A stretch of 35,403 nucleotides of DNA, from the NCBI GenBank assembly GCA_021464525.1, contig JADRCO010000379.1:1-35403 (forward strand). Direction: 5' to 3'. The translations under genes and the position numbers were made by a program. Shown here piece by piece: positions 1 through 16,014 of this stretch (the first letter of the stretch is position 1; the number at the start of each line of letters is the position of its first letter). Under the pieces are notes generated by a model. The model did not search any database. It saw only the letters and a program-made list of their open reading frames with translations, and was not told where the DNA came from. Origin of the DNA: Rhizophagus sp. LPA8_4_AMF. Taxonomy: Eukaryota; Glomeromycota; Glomeromycetes; Glomerales; Glomeraceae.

Positions 1-2022
1 TAATGCTACAGTAATTCCATTAGCTGCCCATATATTTCTTGGGTTTAAATTTAGAGCTCTTTGGAATAATTCTACGGCTCTCTTATAATACGCTTCTCTC
101 TGTGGTTTTTCATGCTCTTGTTTGATTAGACGTGCCCTAATTAGGTATAGACTGCCTAATGCTGTTATGGCTACTAAGTCATTTTTTTCTGCAAGAGAAT
201 GCAAAAGATTTCTAGGTGTTTGAAAATCTCCACGTCTCAACTGATATAAAGCGTGAATTTTTTTGACTTCCATATTTTCTTCATCAAGATCTAAAACTTC
301 ATGAATTATTTCATCAACTTTATGATGATTTTTAAGTTTATCTTCAATTGCAGCTAGACGTAACCGAGCTAACACAAATTCAGGGCTACGATCTATAATC
401 TTCTTATAAATTTGTCTTGCCTGCTCTGTTTTATGTGCGGCTTCGTTAGCACGTCCTTTATTATAACACACTGTTAATCCGCGATATCCTCCTTTTTCCG
501 GCAATTTCTCAATTATTCTTAAGGCTTCACTATAATGTTCAATTGCTTCTTCATATAATTTAGCTTTAAAAGCCATATTCCCCATTTTATTGAGAAGTTC
601 AAATGGAACTGGTCTATGAAGGCGCTCATATAATTCCTTTGCTTTCTTTAATGATGCAAGCGCTTTAACCGGATTCTTTTTTTGTTCAAAGAACCAAGCC
701 TTTACTGTTGAAATGTCAGGATTCTTATATTTGTCTTCTACGAAAGCTTTCGAGATTCTATCGAAATCATTTAGTGCTTTTTGCTTAACTGATTGATCCG
801 AGTCATTAAAGCCAATATGAGCGTTCAATACGCATAAAACTGTGGTGACGTCTAAATTTTTGATATTTAGGTGCCATAACTTTTCGAATTCATCTTTGGC
901 TTCTTCATAATAACCATTACGAATCAACATTTGTCCGTATCCATAACGCGCTGAAGTATGATTTTCATTAATGTCTATTGCATGATAATAGTGATAAAAA
1001 GCCTTATCATAGTCTTCTATAAAATGATAAGCTCTAGCAAGTTGATAATGCGTTTCGGATTGCATAAATCTGGAATCGGCATATTTTTCAGCTCGTCTTA
1101 AAGCTTCAAGAGCAAAATCCATCTCTTCTCGAAGATAGAACCCGTGCGCCAAAAGAATTAGTGCACTGGATTTGGTAGGATCAATATTAAGAGCTAATTC
1201 CACGCGCTCCATGCCTGCGCAATAATTAGCTAATCTTTCTTCGTCAGATACATCTTTGTAAGGATCAAGTTGTTTAGCAATATCAAATTCAATAGTGGCA
1301 AGAAGGATATTAGCGGGTACACTATTTGGGTTCATTGTAATAGCTCTATCAAAGGCTTGGACTGCTTCATTAAACCGATTCAATTTATTGAGGCAAAGAC
1401 CAATTCCAATACGAGGATCTGGATGTGTCATGAAAGGGTTGAGTCTAGCAATTCTTTGATATGTTGCAAGAGCATCTTTGAAAGCTTTATGAGAATATTG
1501 TATACGAGCTAAACCAAAAAGAGCCGGTATAAAATTTGGCGAAATTCTTAAGGCATTTGAAAATTCGCGACCCGCCTGCACTACATCTTTTTTTGCAAGA
1601 TATATAAGACCTTTCCCCACTAAAGAAATAAGATTTTGAGGATTGAGCTGCGAAGCTTCGTTGAATTTCTCTGTAGCTTGAACCAAAAAGTAATTTTTTT
1701 TGTCGATGTTCGCTTGATACTTTGGCGCTTTGTACATTTTGAAGTAAGTACTTGCAAGTAAGTTCAAGCATTTGCAACGCTCATCTACTGAGCCGGGTGA
1801 TAAAAGACCTCTTTCTAAAATACTAACAGCTTCTTCAGGTGACTCACGGTTTACGTTATAGAAAAGTGCAAAATGAATCCAGTATTTCATGTCAATGACT
1901 TCATTACCAAACATATTGAGAGTTTCCCCCGCTGTTCCAAGTTGGTCACAATCAATTTCAACCGTTTGGTTCGAGATCGGAAGCGGAATTTCAACAACTT
2001 TTTGAATAGATCCAACGCTCAT
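1..2022 (-). CDS. CTR9: CTR9, Paf1 complex subunit (5' part, cut by left edge)
   Basis: Scaffold subunit of the nuclear Paf1 complex, which travels with RNA polymerase II and supports histone H2B ubiquitination and elongation. The ATG at 2022-2020 (read on the minus strand) opens 674 codons without a stop or intron, running to the left edge, so the C-terminal half is outside. The start reads MSVGSIQKVVEIPLP, followed by the CTR9-like stretch MKYWIHFALFYNVNRESPEEA. After that the protein is a chain of TPR helices, for example around residues 118-200 and 215-300. The last visible residues, PRNIWAANGITVAL, match the very conserved CTR9 motif P-(R/K)-N-(I/L)-x-AANGI. Full CTR9 proteins are about 1000-1200 residues. 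The long intronless stretch contrasts with the 21-exon SMC2 next door. Identification rests on remembered family motifs and is strong. Confidence 0.93.
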   Translation of the reverse strand, partial: MSVGSIQKVVEIPLPISNQTVEIDCDQLGTAGETLNMFGNEVIDMKYWIHFALFYNVNRESPEEAVSILERGLLSPGSVDERCKCLNLLASTYFKMYKAPKYQANIDKKNYFLVQATEKFNEASQLNPQNLISLVGKGLIYLAKKDVVQAGREFSNALRISPNFIPALFGLARIQYSHKAFKDALATYQRIARLNPFMTHPDPRIGIGLCLNKLNRFNEAVQAFDRAITMNPNSVPANILLATIEFDIAKQLDPYKDVSDEERLANYCAGMERVELALNIDPTKSSALILLAHGFYLREEMDFALEALRRAEKYADSRFMQSETHYQLARAYHFIEDYDKAFYHYYHAIDINENHTSARYGYGQMLIRNGYYEEAKDEFEKLWHLNIKNLDVTTVLCVLNAHIGFNDSDQSVKQKALNDFDRISKAFVEDKYKNPDISTVKAWFFEQKKNPVKALASLKKAKELYERLHRPVPFELLNKMGNMAFKAKLYEEAIEHYSEALRIIEKLPEKGGYRGLTVCYNKGRANEAAHKTEQARQIYKKIIDRSPEFVLARLRLAAIEDKLKNHHKVDEIIHEVLDLDEENMEVKKIHALYQLRRGDFQTPRNLLHSLAEKNDLVAITALGSLYLIRARLIKQEHEKPQREAYYKRAVELFQRALNLNPRNIWAANGITVAL

Positions 2023-2414
2023 CTTTGTAAACTAACAACGAAATATATTATGTTATTATTTCTATTTTTTATTTACATAAAGTAACGTTTTGTAAATTTG
2101 AAAAATGAAAGATTTCTTTTTTTGATAAGAAAAAAAATCCGAGCGAGAAGAAAACATGATAAACTCTACTAGTTGAAAATAGTGCTTCTAGAAAACTTAA
2201 CTAAAATTTGCTGCGGCACGTGACTAAAATTCGTCACTATTAACTGTCTAATGAAAGCTCCACAATAATTTCTGAAAAACACTGCTTTGGATTTTAATAC
2301 CAATACTAAACATAAGAATAGGTTCGAATTATCTGAGTATATTAATAATCCTTTTTTAGATGTACAATTTTTAAATACATAAAAAAGATCAATATCATTA
2401 ATATAAAATTAACA
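2023..2414. promoter_or_regulatory. SMC2 3' flank and CTR9 promoter
   Basis: Both neighbours are on the minus strand, so this stretch holds the end of the SMC2 transcript and the CTR9 promoter. Two motifs stand out. CACGTG at 2217-2222 sits in the context GTCACGTGCC on the minus strand, the CBF1/USF-type bHLH site. TTCTAGAA at 2186-2193 is a minimal inverted pair of heat-shock-element units. T/A tracts follow near the start codon. Function is inferred from position only. Confidence 0.4.
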
Positions 2415-5400
2415 TCATCGTGATCTTTGAGTTCTTCGTTTCTCGAGCTCTTGCATTTGTGATGTTCGCTAAAAAAAGAGAGAGTTATCATTCGGGATTA
2501 ATATTTAATATGATGAGTATTATAAAAAATTACCTCGACAACTGAAGTACCATCCCGAAATCTTGTACGAAATAATACGTTAGCATTATTGAACATTCCA
2601 TCTTTGAGTGATACTACTATAAATTGTGATCCTTTGAATCGAGTTCGAAGCAATTGACCAATATTTTGTGTATGTGAAAGATCAAGTGCCGCATCCACTT
2701 CATCAAGAATATACATTGGAGCAGGTTTAAATTGTAACAATGATAAGATCAGAGATAAGGCGACAAGTGATCTATGTATTAATTAAGAAATATCCGGCGT
2801 ATTAGCAAAAGTAGAAAAGTAGGTTAACATAATGATTCATGCTGACCTTTGACCGCCACTTAGCTCTGATAAACTTTGTTTCCATATTCCTCCAAGACTC
2901 ACTTTGATTTCTAAACCATTCATCAGATCTTGACCCTCAGGTGGTTGAATTTTAGCAAAACTATTTGGTAACAAATCGCTGAAAATTGCTCCAAAATCAC
3001 TAGAAAAAAGGGATAAATAAATTTATAAACCATTATAAATTTATTTTTATTTTATTGTAAATTTCTTACGCATTAACTTTCTCCCAAGTCTTTTGCAATG
3101 CATCTTTCTTATAGTTATCAAGAGAAACAATAGTTTCTTCGATTTTTTTCTTGTCTCTTCCGACTGTATTTAACATTTGTTTCAGAGATGCTTCTTTCTT
3201 TTCCACGCTAAAAAGAAGATATGTTAATTAATAATATATAAAATAAGTCAAAGATTAAAATAATTAAAGCAAATTCAAACCTATCAATCATGTTCATAAC
3301 TTTAGCATTGATTTTTTTACGTAATTTGTTACGATTTAATTCAAGCTGTCGCAACATCTTTTTGCATTCATTCGGGTTTTGATTTGTAAAGTCAAATGGA
3401 GTATTAGGTTTTCCAAAATGTCTATTATAAAGAAATATTACATAATACCTATAAGTTATAACGTATAATAATGAGAAACTTAGCAAAATATACGTACTGT
3501 CTTTGATTTAAAATCCAATCATGTTCATTTTCCATTCTTAAAACATTTTGTTGGGCCGCTACTACGTCCTTTTGAACCTTTTCAATATCATGATTAATCT
3601 TGGCCATTTCCAATTGTGCTTCAGTTAATTGTGCTGTTTTCGCTTTAGCAGCCGCTTGAAGTTCAACAATTTCTTCATCAAAAGCAGAAAGTATTTCTCT
3701 CTCTTTTTCTAATTCAGCTTGAGCTTGTTCTAGTAAGTTCTTAAAGGATGATTTGCCGTGGGATTTAATAAATATATATAGTTTTAGACTGTTAGCCTAT
3801 AATTACCTTAAACTGATCTAGTTCATTTCTCATAGATTCAGCAGCTTGTGATAATTGTTTAATATTATTATCAACATTTTCAATTTCACTGTTGACATTT
3901 AACAGATCTTCTTCGAATTGCTCTGTGTTAAAAAGGAACAACTTAGAAACTTCATAATCAAATTGAGATTTTGGTGATATCAAAACTTACTCATTTCTAA
4001 GCGCATAGTTTGAACATGTCTTTGCATATTTATTACAACTTGGTTACTCTGTGCGATCTCAGATTTTCCTTTGAGTACTGATTGCTGTATAAGTATAGTA
4101 TAATTAATAATGAACGAAATTTGTTTTTTTTTTTGCTCAATTGTTTATCTACCTTGATATCTTTTAATTTAGAATCTCGATTATTTCTGAACTCATTCAT
4201 TTCCTTTTCAATTCTTTGACATGAATCTAAAGCAGCTTGCCGTTTTTTCTGAGAATCGAGAATAGTATTTTCATGCTCAGCTATTTGAGATTTAACATTC
4301 TCAACTATATGAATTATCTGATATCAGATAATATTTGATATTAGACACAATTTAGAACTAAAATGGTTACTAGAGTTTTATGGTATAGTTTCTGGTTACC
4401 TGCGAGTTACTGCTACTATTCATTTGTTGTTCTAATAATGTAACTTCATGTGTTTTCAAGTCTAACTGTTTCTTGATTTGGTTGTACTCGTCTATTATCT
4501 CTTGTGTACTTCTGATTTCTGCATTTAGATCATCGAGCTCTTGTTGATAAGTTTTTAATTGTTGTTTATATTCTTTTAAAGTTTGTAACCCTATAAGAAT
4601 TCCGGCAAATAAAGGTTTTGAACCACCTTGAAGAGTTCCAAAAGGATCATAGACATCTCCTTCAAGAGTAACAGATTTTGTTCGTACGTTCTTATCAAAA
4701 GTGACTCGTTTAGCAGTATCAGCATCTGTACATATTAAAGTATTGCCAAACACGAATTCCATAGCAGGAGTTACTACATCATCATAACCAATTAATGACA
4801 ATGCTAAATGTACTTTCTCGGGTGCAAGCTGTTTAGCACTTATAAGTCTCTATTTATAATTAAATTATTTTAATATCATAATACTTTCCAAATATTAAAT
4901 ATTCTTTGATCATACCTCAGCTGGTAACTTGTACGCTTTAATCTTGTTCAAAGGAATTATTGTCACGCGCTTTCGTAATTTTCCCTTTTCGATAAGTTGA
5001 GACCCAACACTTTCGTTCTCCACAACCACCTATATCGTAAAATCTTAATTTTAACTTCCTTGATCCTTTAAATAAAATCATTACATGAACACTAAAACGC
5101 ACGTTATACAATTTGCCACCAGCACAAATCTCCAAGGCGGTTGAACATTGTGCATGTTGAGGATTCAAGTTAATTAGTTCAGCAACCAAACCTTTAACTT
5201 TACTACGATCAAAGTTTGATGTTGGATCAGAATATGAAAATTCGATGTTTGATAATTGCGATGACAGAGATTCACATTTCTAAAAGTAAAAAATTTTTAG
5301 TTAAGTCATATTTTTATACAAATCAATCCGTAAGAAAATTACCTCCGTAAACGCTTTTACTTTGTTCTGCATTGTAGATTTCTTGTTTAACAAACTTTCT

Positions 5401-7390
5401 TCTTTACTTGGATCCCAATTAATCTTCGATAATGCTGTCTGAAATATTAATATTGCTTTAATAACTACGGTAATTTTTTTCAGAATAGCAATATAATATA
5501 ACATACCGTAAGATTTTGTACAATTTTTTTAGCCGATTCATAATCTTTCAACAAACCTTGATTGTCATTAACAGCCTTTATAGCTAAAGGTTCTTTTTCA
5601 TTTAATTCTTTGTTTAGATGGGATATCTTCAATTTAGCTTGTTCTATTTCGGTTAACGCGTGAGATGCATTATTTCTTGCCTCTACGTGAATCATATATT
5701 AATACCATAAACATTGTAAGTTAATGTAAAAATATCAATATACCTTGTAGCTGCTCCATATATCCATTTTCGTGCCCTTCTTGTGCTGAAACACCCGTAG
5801 ACAAAGTTTGTAAAAGTTCCTCTGCTTTTCTTACTTGCTCATTTTTTTCATCATGATTTCTTTTTATTTTTTCAAACTGAGTTTCTAATTTTTTGTATTC
5901 TTCAGACTTTTGTAACAAAACTTGATTTATCTAATTTGGTTAAAAATCGAATTAAAATCATGAATTATCTCACGTGCCATATAAACAATTAATTTTTACC
6001 TCAGCTTTGTTACATAAAAGAGCGTTCTTATTTTTCGTTTCTTCATCAATGGAAGCTCTGTTGAGATCACATTTTGTATTGATACGAACTATCTGATTTG
6101 AATATTCCATTATACTGTTTTCTAATTCTTGAATATTGTCGCTTTTTCCTAATTCCTATATTTATTAAATTAATTAAATGTAAATTTATATAAAAATGAA
6201 TATAAAATACATAAAATTTAAAATACCTTTTCTTTTTTATGCATAGTTTGCTTTATATCATCTTCCAAGTGCACGATTTCTTCTTTGAGACGTTCACTAA
6301 ACGTTTCTAAATCTTTAATTTTCTTCTTCTTGGCATCAACATCAGCACCTGATTTGTTGACTCTTTCCTTGAAACGATAATAATAAGATATGAATTTAAA
6401 TTTATAAATTAAAAAATTATTGGAGAAAATCTGATAAATACTAGATTCATTATATATTCAAATGCGATAACAATTCGGTTCAATCGTTCAATTTCAGATT
6501 CAGTTTTTTGATATTCTAGATAAGATCTCTTTTCGGCTCTCAATTGTTCCAATTTTGGGTCAATTTCTTCAATGAGTAGCTATCAAATTAAAGATTTTAC
6601 TAATTAAACATTAATTACTACAAAAAAAAAGAAAAATTCAAATTACTTTTGTTATTTCTTCAACTTTTTTTTCTTTTTTTGCAATGGTTTTCAACGCCTT
6701 TTCTTTTTTCTCCTCAAACATACGTGTACCAGAAGCTTCTTCTATCATTGCTAAAATTTCTGGAGGTTTCATGTTAAGAACTTTTGTGATTCGTCCTTGC
6801 ATAATCAAAAAGTGTGGGTTATTGATATTAAGTTGAACTGATTGGAATAGATTTCCAATTGTCTGTTGTTGAGTTCTCGTCCCATTAACCATATATTTGC
6901 TTTGACCACCCATAATTATCTATTAAATATTTGTAATAAATAATCAACAAAATAATAACTTGATTTTGGTCTTTAATTATAGTAGATTTTTATTACTCAC
7001 TTGTCTCGTCACACTTATTTTATCATATGTTTCAAACCCAACAGGACTACTATTCCTATCTTCATTATTAAAAGTAATAGTGACTGAAGCTTTATTAACG
7101 CCGGCTTGACCGCGTTTGTAGATCAGATCTTGCATATTTGTTGCTCGAACCTAAATTTTATTTCATATTTTTATTTTTGAATGATTAAACCAGCGATATT
7201 TATTAAGGTTTTCAAATAATACCTGGCTCAAATTCGTTATACCCAATACGAAGCAGATTGCGTCTAATATATTTGATTTCCCAGAACCGTTGAGCCCTGT
7301 AATAGCATTGAATTCGGGATCCCATCCGGTAATATGAGTGCGAACTGCATATGATTTGAAACCTTCAATTACAACTTCTTCGATTCTCAT
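2415..7390 (-). CDS. SMC2: SMC2, condensin ATPase subunit, 21 exons
   Basis: Core ATPase of condensin, pairing with SMC4 to compact mitotic chromosomes. Exons in transcript order: 7390-7223, 7150-7001, 6919-6647, 6579-6442, 6367-6227, 6155-6000, 5930-5744, 5682-5507, 5438-5343, 5279-5103, 5029-4916, 4849-4400, 4317-4153, 4084-3991, 3922-3807, 3739-3498, 3421-3281, 3207-3070, 2999-2847, 2771-2534, 2468-2415. They sum to 3567 nt, 1188 residues plus TGA, the usual SMC2 length. Walker A is GLNGSGKSN at residues 32-40; [19 protein letters not shown] follows, diagnostic for SMC2. The hinge lies roughly at residues 505-690 and includes [17 protein letters not shown]. The C-terminal head has the signature [10 protein letters not shown] and Walker [12 protein letters not shown]. 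Long coiled coils lie between. All 20 introns are 61-82 nt with GT...AG ends. Nothing looks broken. Confidence 0.97.
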
Positions 7391-7608
7391 TTCTTTTTCT
7401 TTGTTAAAGTTAAAAAACGCAAGCGTAAGTTTTTGTCAGCGCGATTTATTTTCATATGACGTAACGCGATTTATTTCTTATTCAACACTCGGTATGTGAC
7501 GTCTAATTACAGTTAAATAGTCAGTTAATACAGTTATTTATTTACTTATATAGCAATAGTTTTTACAATTTTTTCTTTCACTAAAATTACACAATATTAG
7601 CAGTAAAT
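7391..7608. promoter_or_regulatory. SMC2 promoter with tandem GCGATTTATTT and TGACGT motifs
   Basis: Lies between the SMC2 start (7390, minus) and the phosphoglucomutase stop (7609). It holds an 11-bp direct repeat GCGATTTATTT at 7441-7451 and 7466-7476, spaced 25 bp. CRE-like TGACGT occurs at 7457-7462 and TGACGTC at 7497-7503. On the opposite strand the repeats read AAATCGC, and the first is extended to AAATCGCGC, resembling E2F/MBF-type cell-cycle sites. That would suit a mitotic gene, but this is inference from motif and position. Confidence 0.4.
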
Positions 7609-9843
<2,235 letters not shown>

Positions 9844-10135
9844 TTTGTTCCGTAATATACTTTCGACTGCCGCGTATAGTCTCTACGGATCCTACTAAGT
9901 TGAAGAGGCCGATACGCGATATTTATATATTAGCGTTAAATATCTGACGTTAAAATGATCTCATGAAAGGCATTGTGCACTTAATTAGCATTTGTGTGAA
10001 ACATAGATGGAGACAACGAATCAAAATTGAGAATTTTATCCATTATCTCAATTTTCTTGTTTAGAAAAAGTTCGAGTTGTTGCTAATTCTAGTGCCTAAG
10101 ACAAATATAAAACATTTGATTGTATTCCTTTAATA
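9844..10135. promoter_or_regulatory. Shared divergent promoter, PGM (-) and PRMT3 (+)
   Basis: A 292-bp head-to-head spacer. It holds a TATA-like ATTTATATATTA near 9921-9932 and TGACGT at 9945-9950. No longer repeat or RNA is visible. Shared regulation is possible but not shown. Confidence 0.45.
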
Positions 10136-12772
<2,637 letters not shown>

Positions 12773-13089
12773 CTTATTTTTCTCTTTATATTAATTTAAA
12801 TTTTTCTTAATTTATTATTATATTTTATACTTAAAAATTATTTTTTGAAATCATTTTTTTTTTTAAAAAAAAAATGGAATTAATAATAAAAAAAAGTAAA
12901 ATAAAAATGCTAGTTTTTTTAACCCTAACAGAAAATATATCACAAAAAAAAACATGCACACATATATATAAGAATGTATGTTATTAATTACTTTTAAAAT
13001 TTTCTAAAAAGAAATTATCGTCTAATCAAAAAAAAAATATATATATATAGTAAATAAGGCAATTACAATTTTCTATTTTTTAAAAACTT
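12773..13089. other. Convergent 3' flanks with A/T tracts
   Basis: Tail-to-tail spacer between PRMT3 (+) and the glycosyltransferase-lyase gene (-). It is almost pure A/T, with long A and T runs around 12855-12900 and a short TA repeat near 13037-13050. Presumably the two 3' UTRs and poly(A) signals. No gene seen. Confidence 0.6.
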
Positions 13090-16014
13090 TCATGCAACAC
13101 CAAACATCCAAAAGGGAGGTATTCCTCTTTGTCTAGCTTCTTCACCTAAACCAACACATTTATCGACTCTTTTTCTTTTTAATATTATATCTTCTTCATT
13201 TGTTGAAATTGAAGAATTTTTATCAAACAAATTCATTTTACTACCAATATTTTTTAAAAAATGTTGAAAATAGTCATGTTCATCACCATGTTCGTGCCAA
13301 ATTCCGCTTTTAGTATCACTTGCTTGATGAGCAGCCTGAGCTATGTGTATTAATGGTCTTAACAAATCATTATCCAATTTACTAGCATGTTTACCTAAAT
13401 GATCCATCATTGCTCTACTTAATCTTTGACCATCTTTTGCAGTATATTGCCACAAATCCAATCCAATCCTAACATTTTGTATTATTCGAGTTAAAATCAT
13501 CCAATACTGTAAATTTAAAGTAGTATATTTAAAAGTAGCACTATCATGTTGTATAGGTAATAATTTACCTCTCTCGATCAAATTATTTACAAATATGATT
13601 TCATAAGGTTGACTCATATGAGAAGACAATGAAGCATCATTTGCAATATAAAAATGTTTACCAATTCTCATTCTCGTTCTACTAATAACTCTCAAATATA
13701 ATCTTACATCATCAACAAATCCAGCTAACGTAGCTACTTGTATATCATATAAGGTACCTCTATGATCTGGTTCCCTTGATCTTTCAATACTTTCAGGGCT
13801 ATTTATTAAACGTTCTAACCAAATTGAAGCGAATTGTCTTAATTCAGTAAATTCCTTATGTGTAAGAGCTCTAGCACGATAAAGTAATCTACAAGAATCC
13901 AAAAAAAAGCTTGGATCTGTTTCTAAAAGATCGGTCGGAAATTTTGTTCCTATTTTATTAAATTTTGGCACTGTTCTAGGAATTTTATTAAGATGTGGAA
14001 AACTATAACCTTCATCATTTGTAGCTTCAAAATCTGTATTATAGGCTGTGACTTGCAACTCATCTTGTTCCCCTACTCCGTAGGATGATAATATAAATGT
14101 TCGAATTAAATTTGCTGCCCAACGAGAGTAACGAACATTTCCAGAAAAATGATGTGCAAATGCTAATGTTGTTATATTCTCGAATAACTCTGACGTTGAA
14201 ACATTTGGTAAAGGAACTGGAGTATTTGAAACGAATCGACCAAATTCATCTACTTCAACTCCAATATATTTTTTAGGTTTTTCTCCACCTGATGATGAAG
14301 GAAATATATTATTCGTATTTGTTTCGTTTAAATTAGTAGTATCCGAGTTTTCTGTTGATTGTTGTTGTGATTCATTTGTTATGACATGATTTTGTTCTTC
14401 ATCTAACATTACATCTTGTTCAATTGAAGCAGAATCATTTGATTTTATCACTACTTCTTCTTGTTGCTGATACACATCATCAACATTTGTTTCTTCATTT
14501 TTTCTCTCATCTTCTAATAAAGCTGGAGAAGGATCAGTTTTTAGCTGCAAGAATTTTACTTGAGTACTTGCATCGATAGGTAAACCATTAGCAGAAGAAT
14601 ACCAATTAGCAGCATCTGAACTCATCGTATCTGCTCTATCTAACATAACATTAACAACCCTTGTTATTTTTTCATCACCCCTCCAATAATGTAATCTTGC
14701 TTGATTCAATGATTTTTCATCGTATAAGAATAAACGATTGGCATCAAAACCTTGTGTCGTTCTTGCAATCTTTTCATCAATTCCATCCAAAAAATCTTGT
14801 ATGGCTAATAACCTGTTAAAAGCTCTTAGAGCGCTAGCTTCTCTTTTATGTACTTCTTGTGATGCTTGACCTGAAAATAATCTAAACACCCAACCAATCA
14901 TTTTATACTTATTTTTAGGAGGAGAAAAATATGGTGCATCATGTGATTCCCATGGTACCGGAGGTTTATTTAATATTTTACGCGGCGATGGTACTCCTAA
15001 TCTCCATAACATTTCTAATTTTGATCTACGACCATATCTCATATTTTCATTGTATTTTTCCTCGGAATCATGATGAAATATTATTTGCGGTTCTTCTGGC
15101 GTTTGAGGTCTAGTATCAGGACCAACTAATAATTGAGTATTGTTTAATAATCTAGCCATTGGTACAACAAAATATTTATAATCTTTTCCCCATCTTTCAA
15201 TTTGTGTCATTATTTCATTAAATGCGCTTGTAGTTAAAAAACAATTTCCGTCAAATGGAAATATCCAACGTGCATTAGGTTGTAATTTACCATGTGCTAA
15301 TGCTGCATTCCTTCCTCCATTATTATTCATTGCATATAAATTTTTGTCGTGATATGAATAATCTATAGTTCTTAATTTAGCCACCTTTGAAAAATTCATG
15401 TATTCATAAGAATGAAAAAAGTCAGGTTCAGGAAAATCTTCAAGTCTAAAATCGTATTTTAAATATTCTTCAACTACAAAAGGTATTCTAACATAATCTT
15501 GGTCATATTGTTTTAATAAATCTATTAAAGCGTTTTCATATTCATTATCTATTATACGGTTTAATATCCACCATTTTTTTGTGTTATGAAATTTTGGTTC
15601 ATTTTCCAGGATAAATTTTACATTTTGTAAAACTTGACCAGCTTTATGTCTAGGAGGAAGATCATTACCAAGAATACGATAAAGGTGAATTTCTTCTGTT
15701 GAAATAGGTGAAGATATTACATTAGATGGAGATTTTGGAGAATTTGGAATTGTTGGAAGCTTAATATTATCTGAAGTTTGTTCGATTGGAGAAAACCAAA
15801 CATAAATCATGAATACTATTAAAGTTACTAAAATGATAACAGATAATCCACGACGAATAAATCGTTCTCTGCGCATTATTGCGTTATGTATACTAAAAGT
15901 CCGATCAAAATGTGAACCTCTCGCTCGAGGTAATATATTAAAATCGTAATAATTATGATTAGGTCTCATAAAATAATCAGATTTTTTATTACGATTTAAT
16001 GTCGCTGACGGCAT
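13090..16014 (-). CDS. Type II membrane protein: glycosyltransferase-like domain fused to alginate-lyase-like domain
   Basis: A 974-residue single-exon gene. Residues 1-56 are basic and cytosolic in character, 57-74 (LSVIILVTLIVFMIYVWF) form one membrane anchor, and the rest should face the Golgi lumen or outside. Residues about 109-345 look like a GT-A-type glycosyltransferase: IHLYRILGNDLPPRH, KWWILNRIID, then NNNGGRNAALAHG and WIFPFDGNCFLT, where DGN would sit at the metal-binding DxD place. Similar motifs occur, as I remember them, in uncharacterised bacterial proteins. An acidic, Q/N/S-rich linker covers about 500-580. Residues about 610-900 resemble the alginate lyase fold (PF05426/PL5 alpha toroid): DHRGTLYDIQVATLAGF at 750-766 and KYTTLNLQYW plus GLDLWQYTAKDGQRL at 829-865. 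The substrate is unknown. It is divergent from the next gene. Domain calls are by eye and the activity is inferred. Confidence 0.75.
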   Translation of the reverse strand: MPSATLNRNKKSDYFMRPNHNYYDFNILPRARGSHFDRTFSIHNAIMRRERFIRRGLSVIILVTLIVFMIYVWFSPIEQTSDNIKLPTIPNSPKSPSNVISSPISTEEIHLYRILGNDLPPRHKAGQVLQNVKFILENEPKFHNTKKWWILNRIIDNEYENALIDLLKQYDQDYVRIPFVVEEYLKYDFRLEDFPEPDFFHSYEYMNFSKVAKLRTIDYSYHDKNLYAMNNNGGRNAALAHGKLQPNARWIFPFDGNCFLTTSAFNEIMTQIERWGKDYKYFVVPMARLLNNTQLLVGPDTRPQTPEEPQIIFHHDSEEKYNENMRYGRRSKLEMLWRLGVPSPRKILNKPPVPWESHDAPYFSPPKNKYKMIGWVFRLFSGQASQEVHKREASALRAFNRLLAIQDFLDGIDEKIARTTQGFDANRLFLYDEKSLNQARLHYWRGDEKITRVVNVMLDRADTMSSDAANWYSSANGLPIDASTQVKFLQLKTDPSPALLEDERKNEETNVDDVYQQQEEVVIKSNDSASIEQDVMLDEEQNHVITNESQQQSTENSDTTNLNETNTNNIFPSSSGGEKPKKYIGVEVDEFGRFVSNTPVPLPNVSTSELFENITTLAFAHHFSGNVRYSRWAANLIRTFILSSYGVGEQDELQVTAYNTDFEATNDEGYSFPHLNKIPRTVPKFNKIGTKFPTDLLETDPSFFLDSCRLLYRARALTHKEFTELRQFASIWLERLINSPESIERSREPDHRGTLYDIQVATLAGFVDDVRLYLRVISRTRMRIGKHFYIANDASLSSHMSQPYEIIFVNNLIERGKLLPIQHDSATFKYTTLNLQYWMILTRIIQNVRIGLDLWQYTAKDGQRLSRAMMDHLGKHASKLDNDLLRPLIHIAQAAHQASDTKSGIWHEHGDEHDYFQHFLKNIGSKMNLFDKNSSISTNEEDIILKRKRVDKCVGLGEEARQRGIPPFWMFGVA

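Noticed and set aside
2186-2193. TTCTAGAA as proof that CTR9 is heat-shock controlled
   Set aside because: Only two nGAAn units are present; functional heat shock elements normally need three or more.
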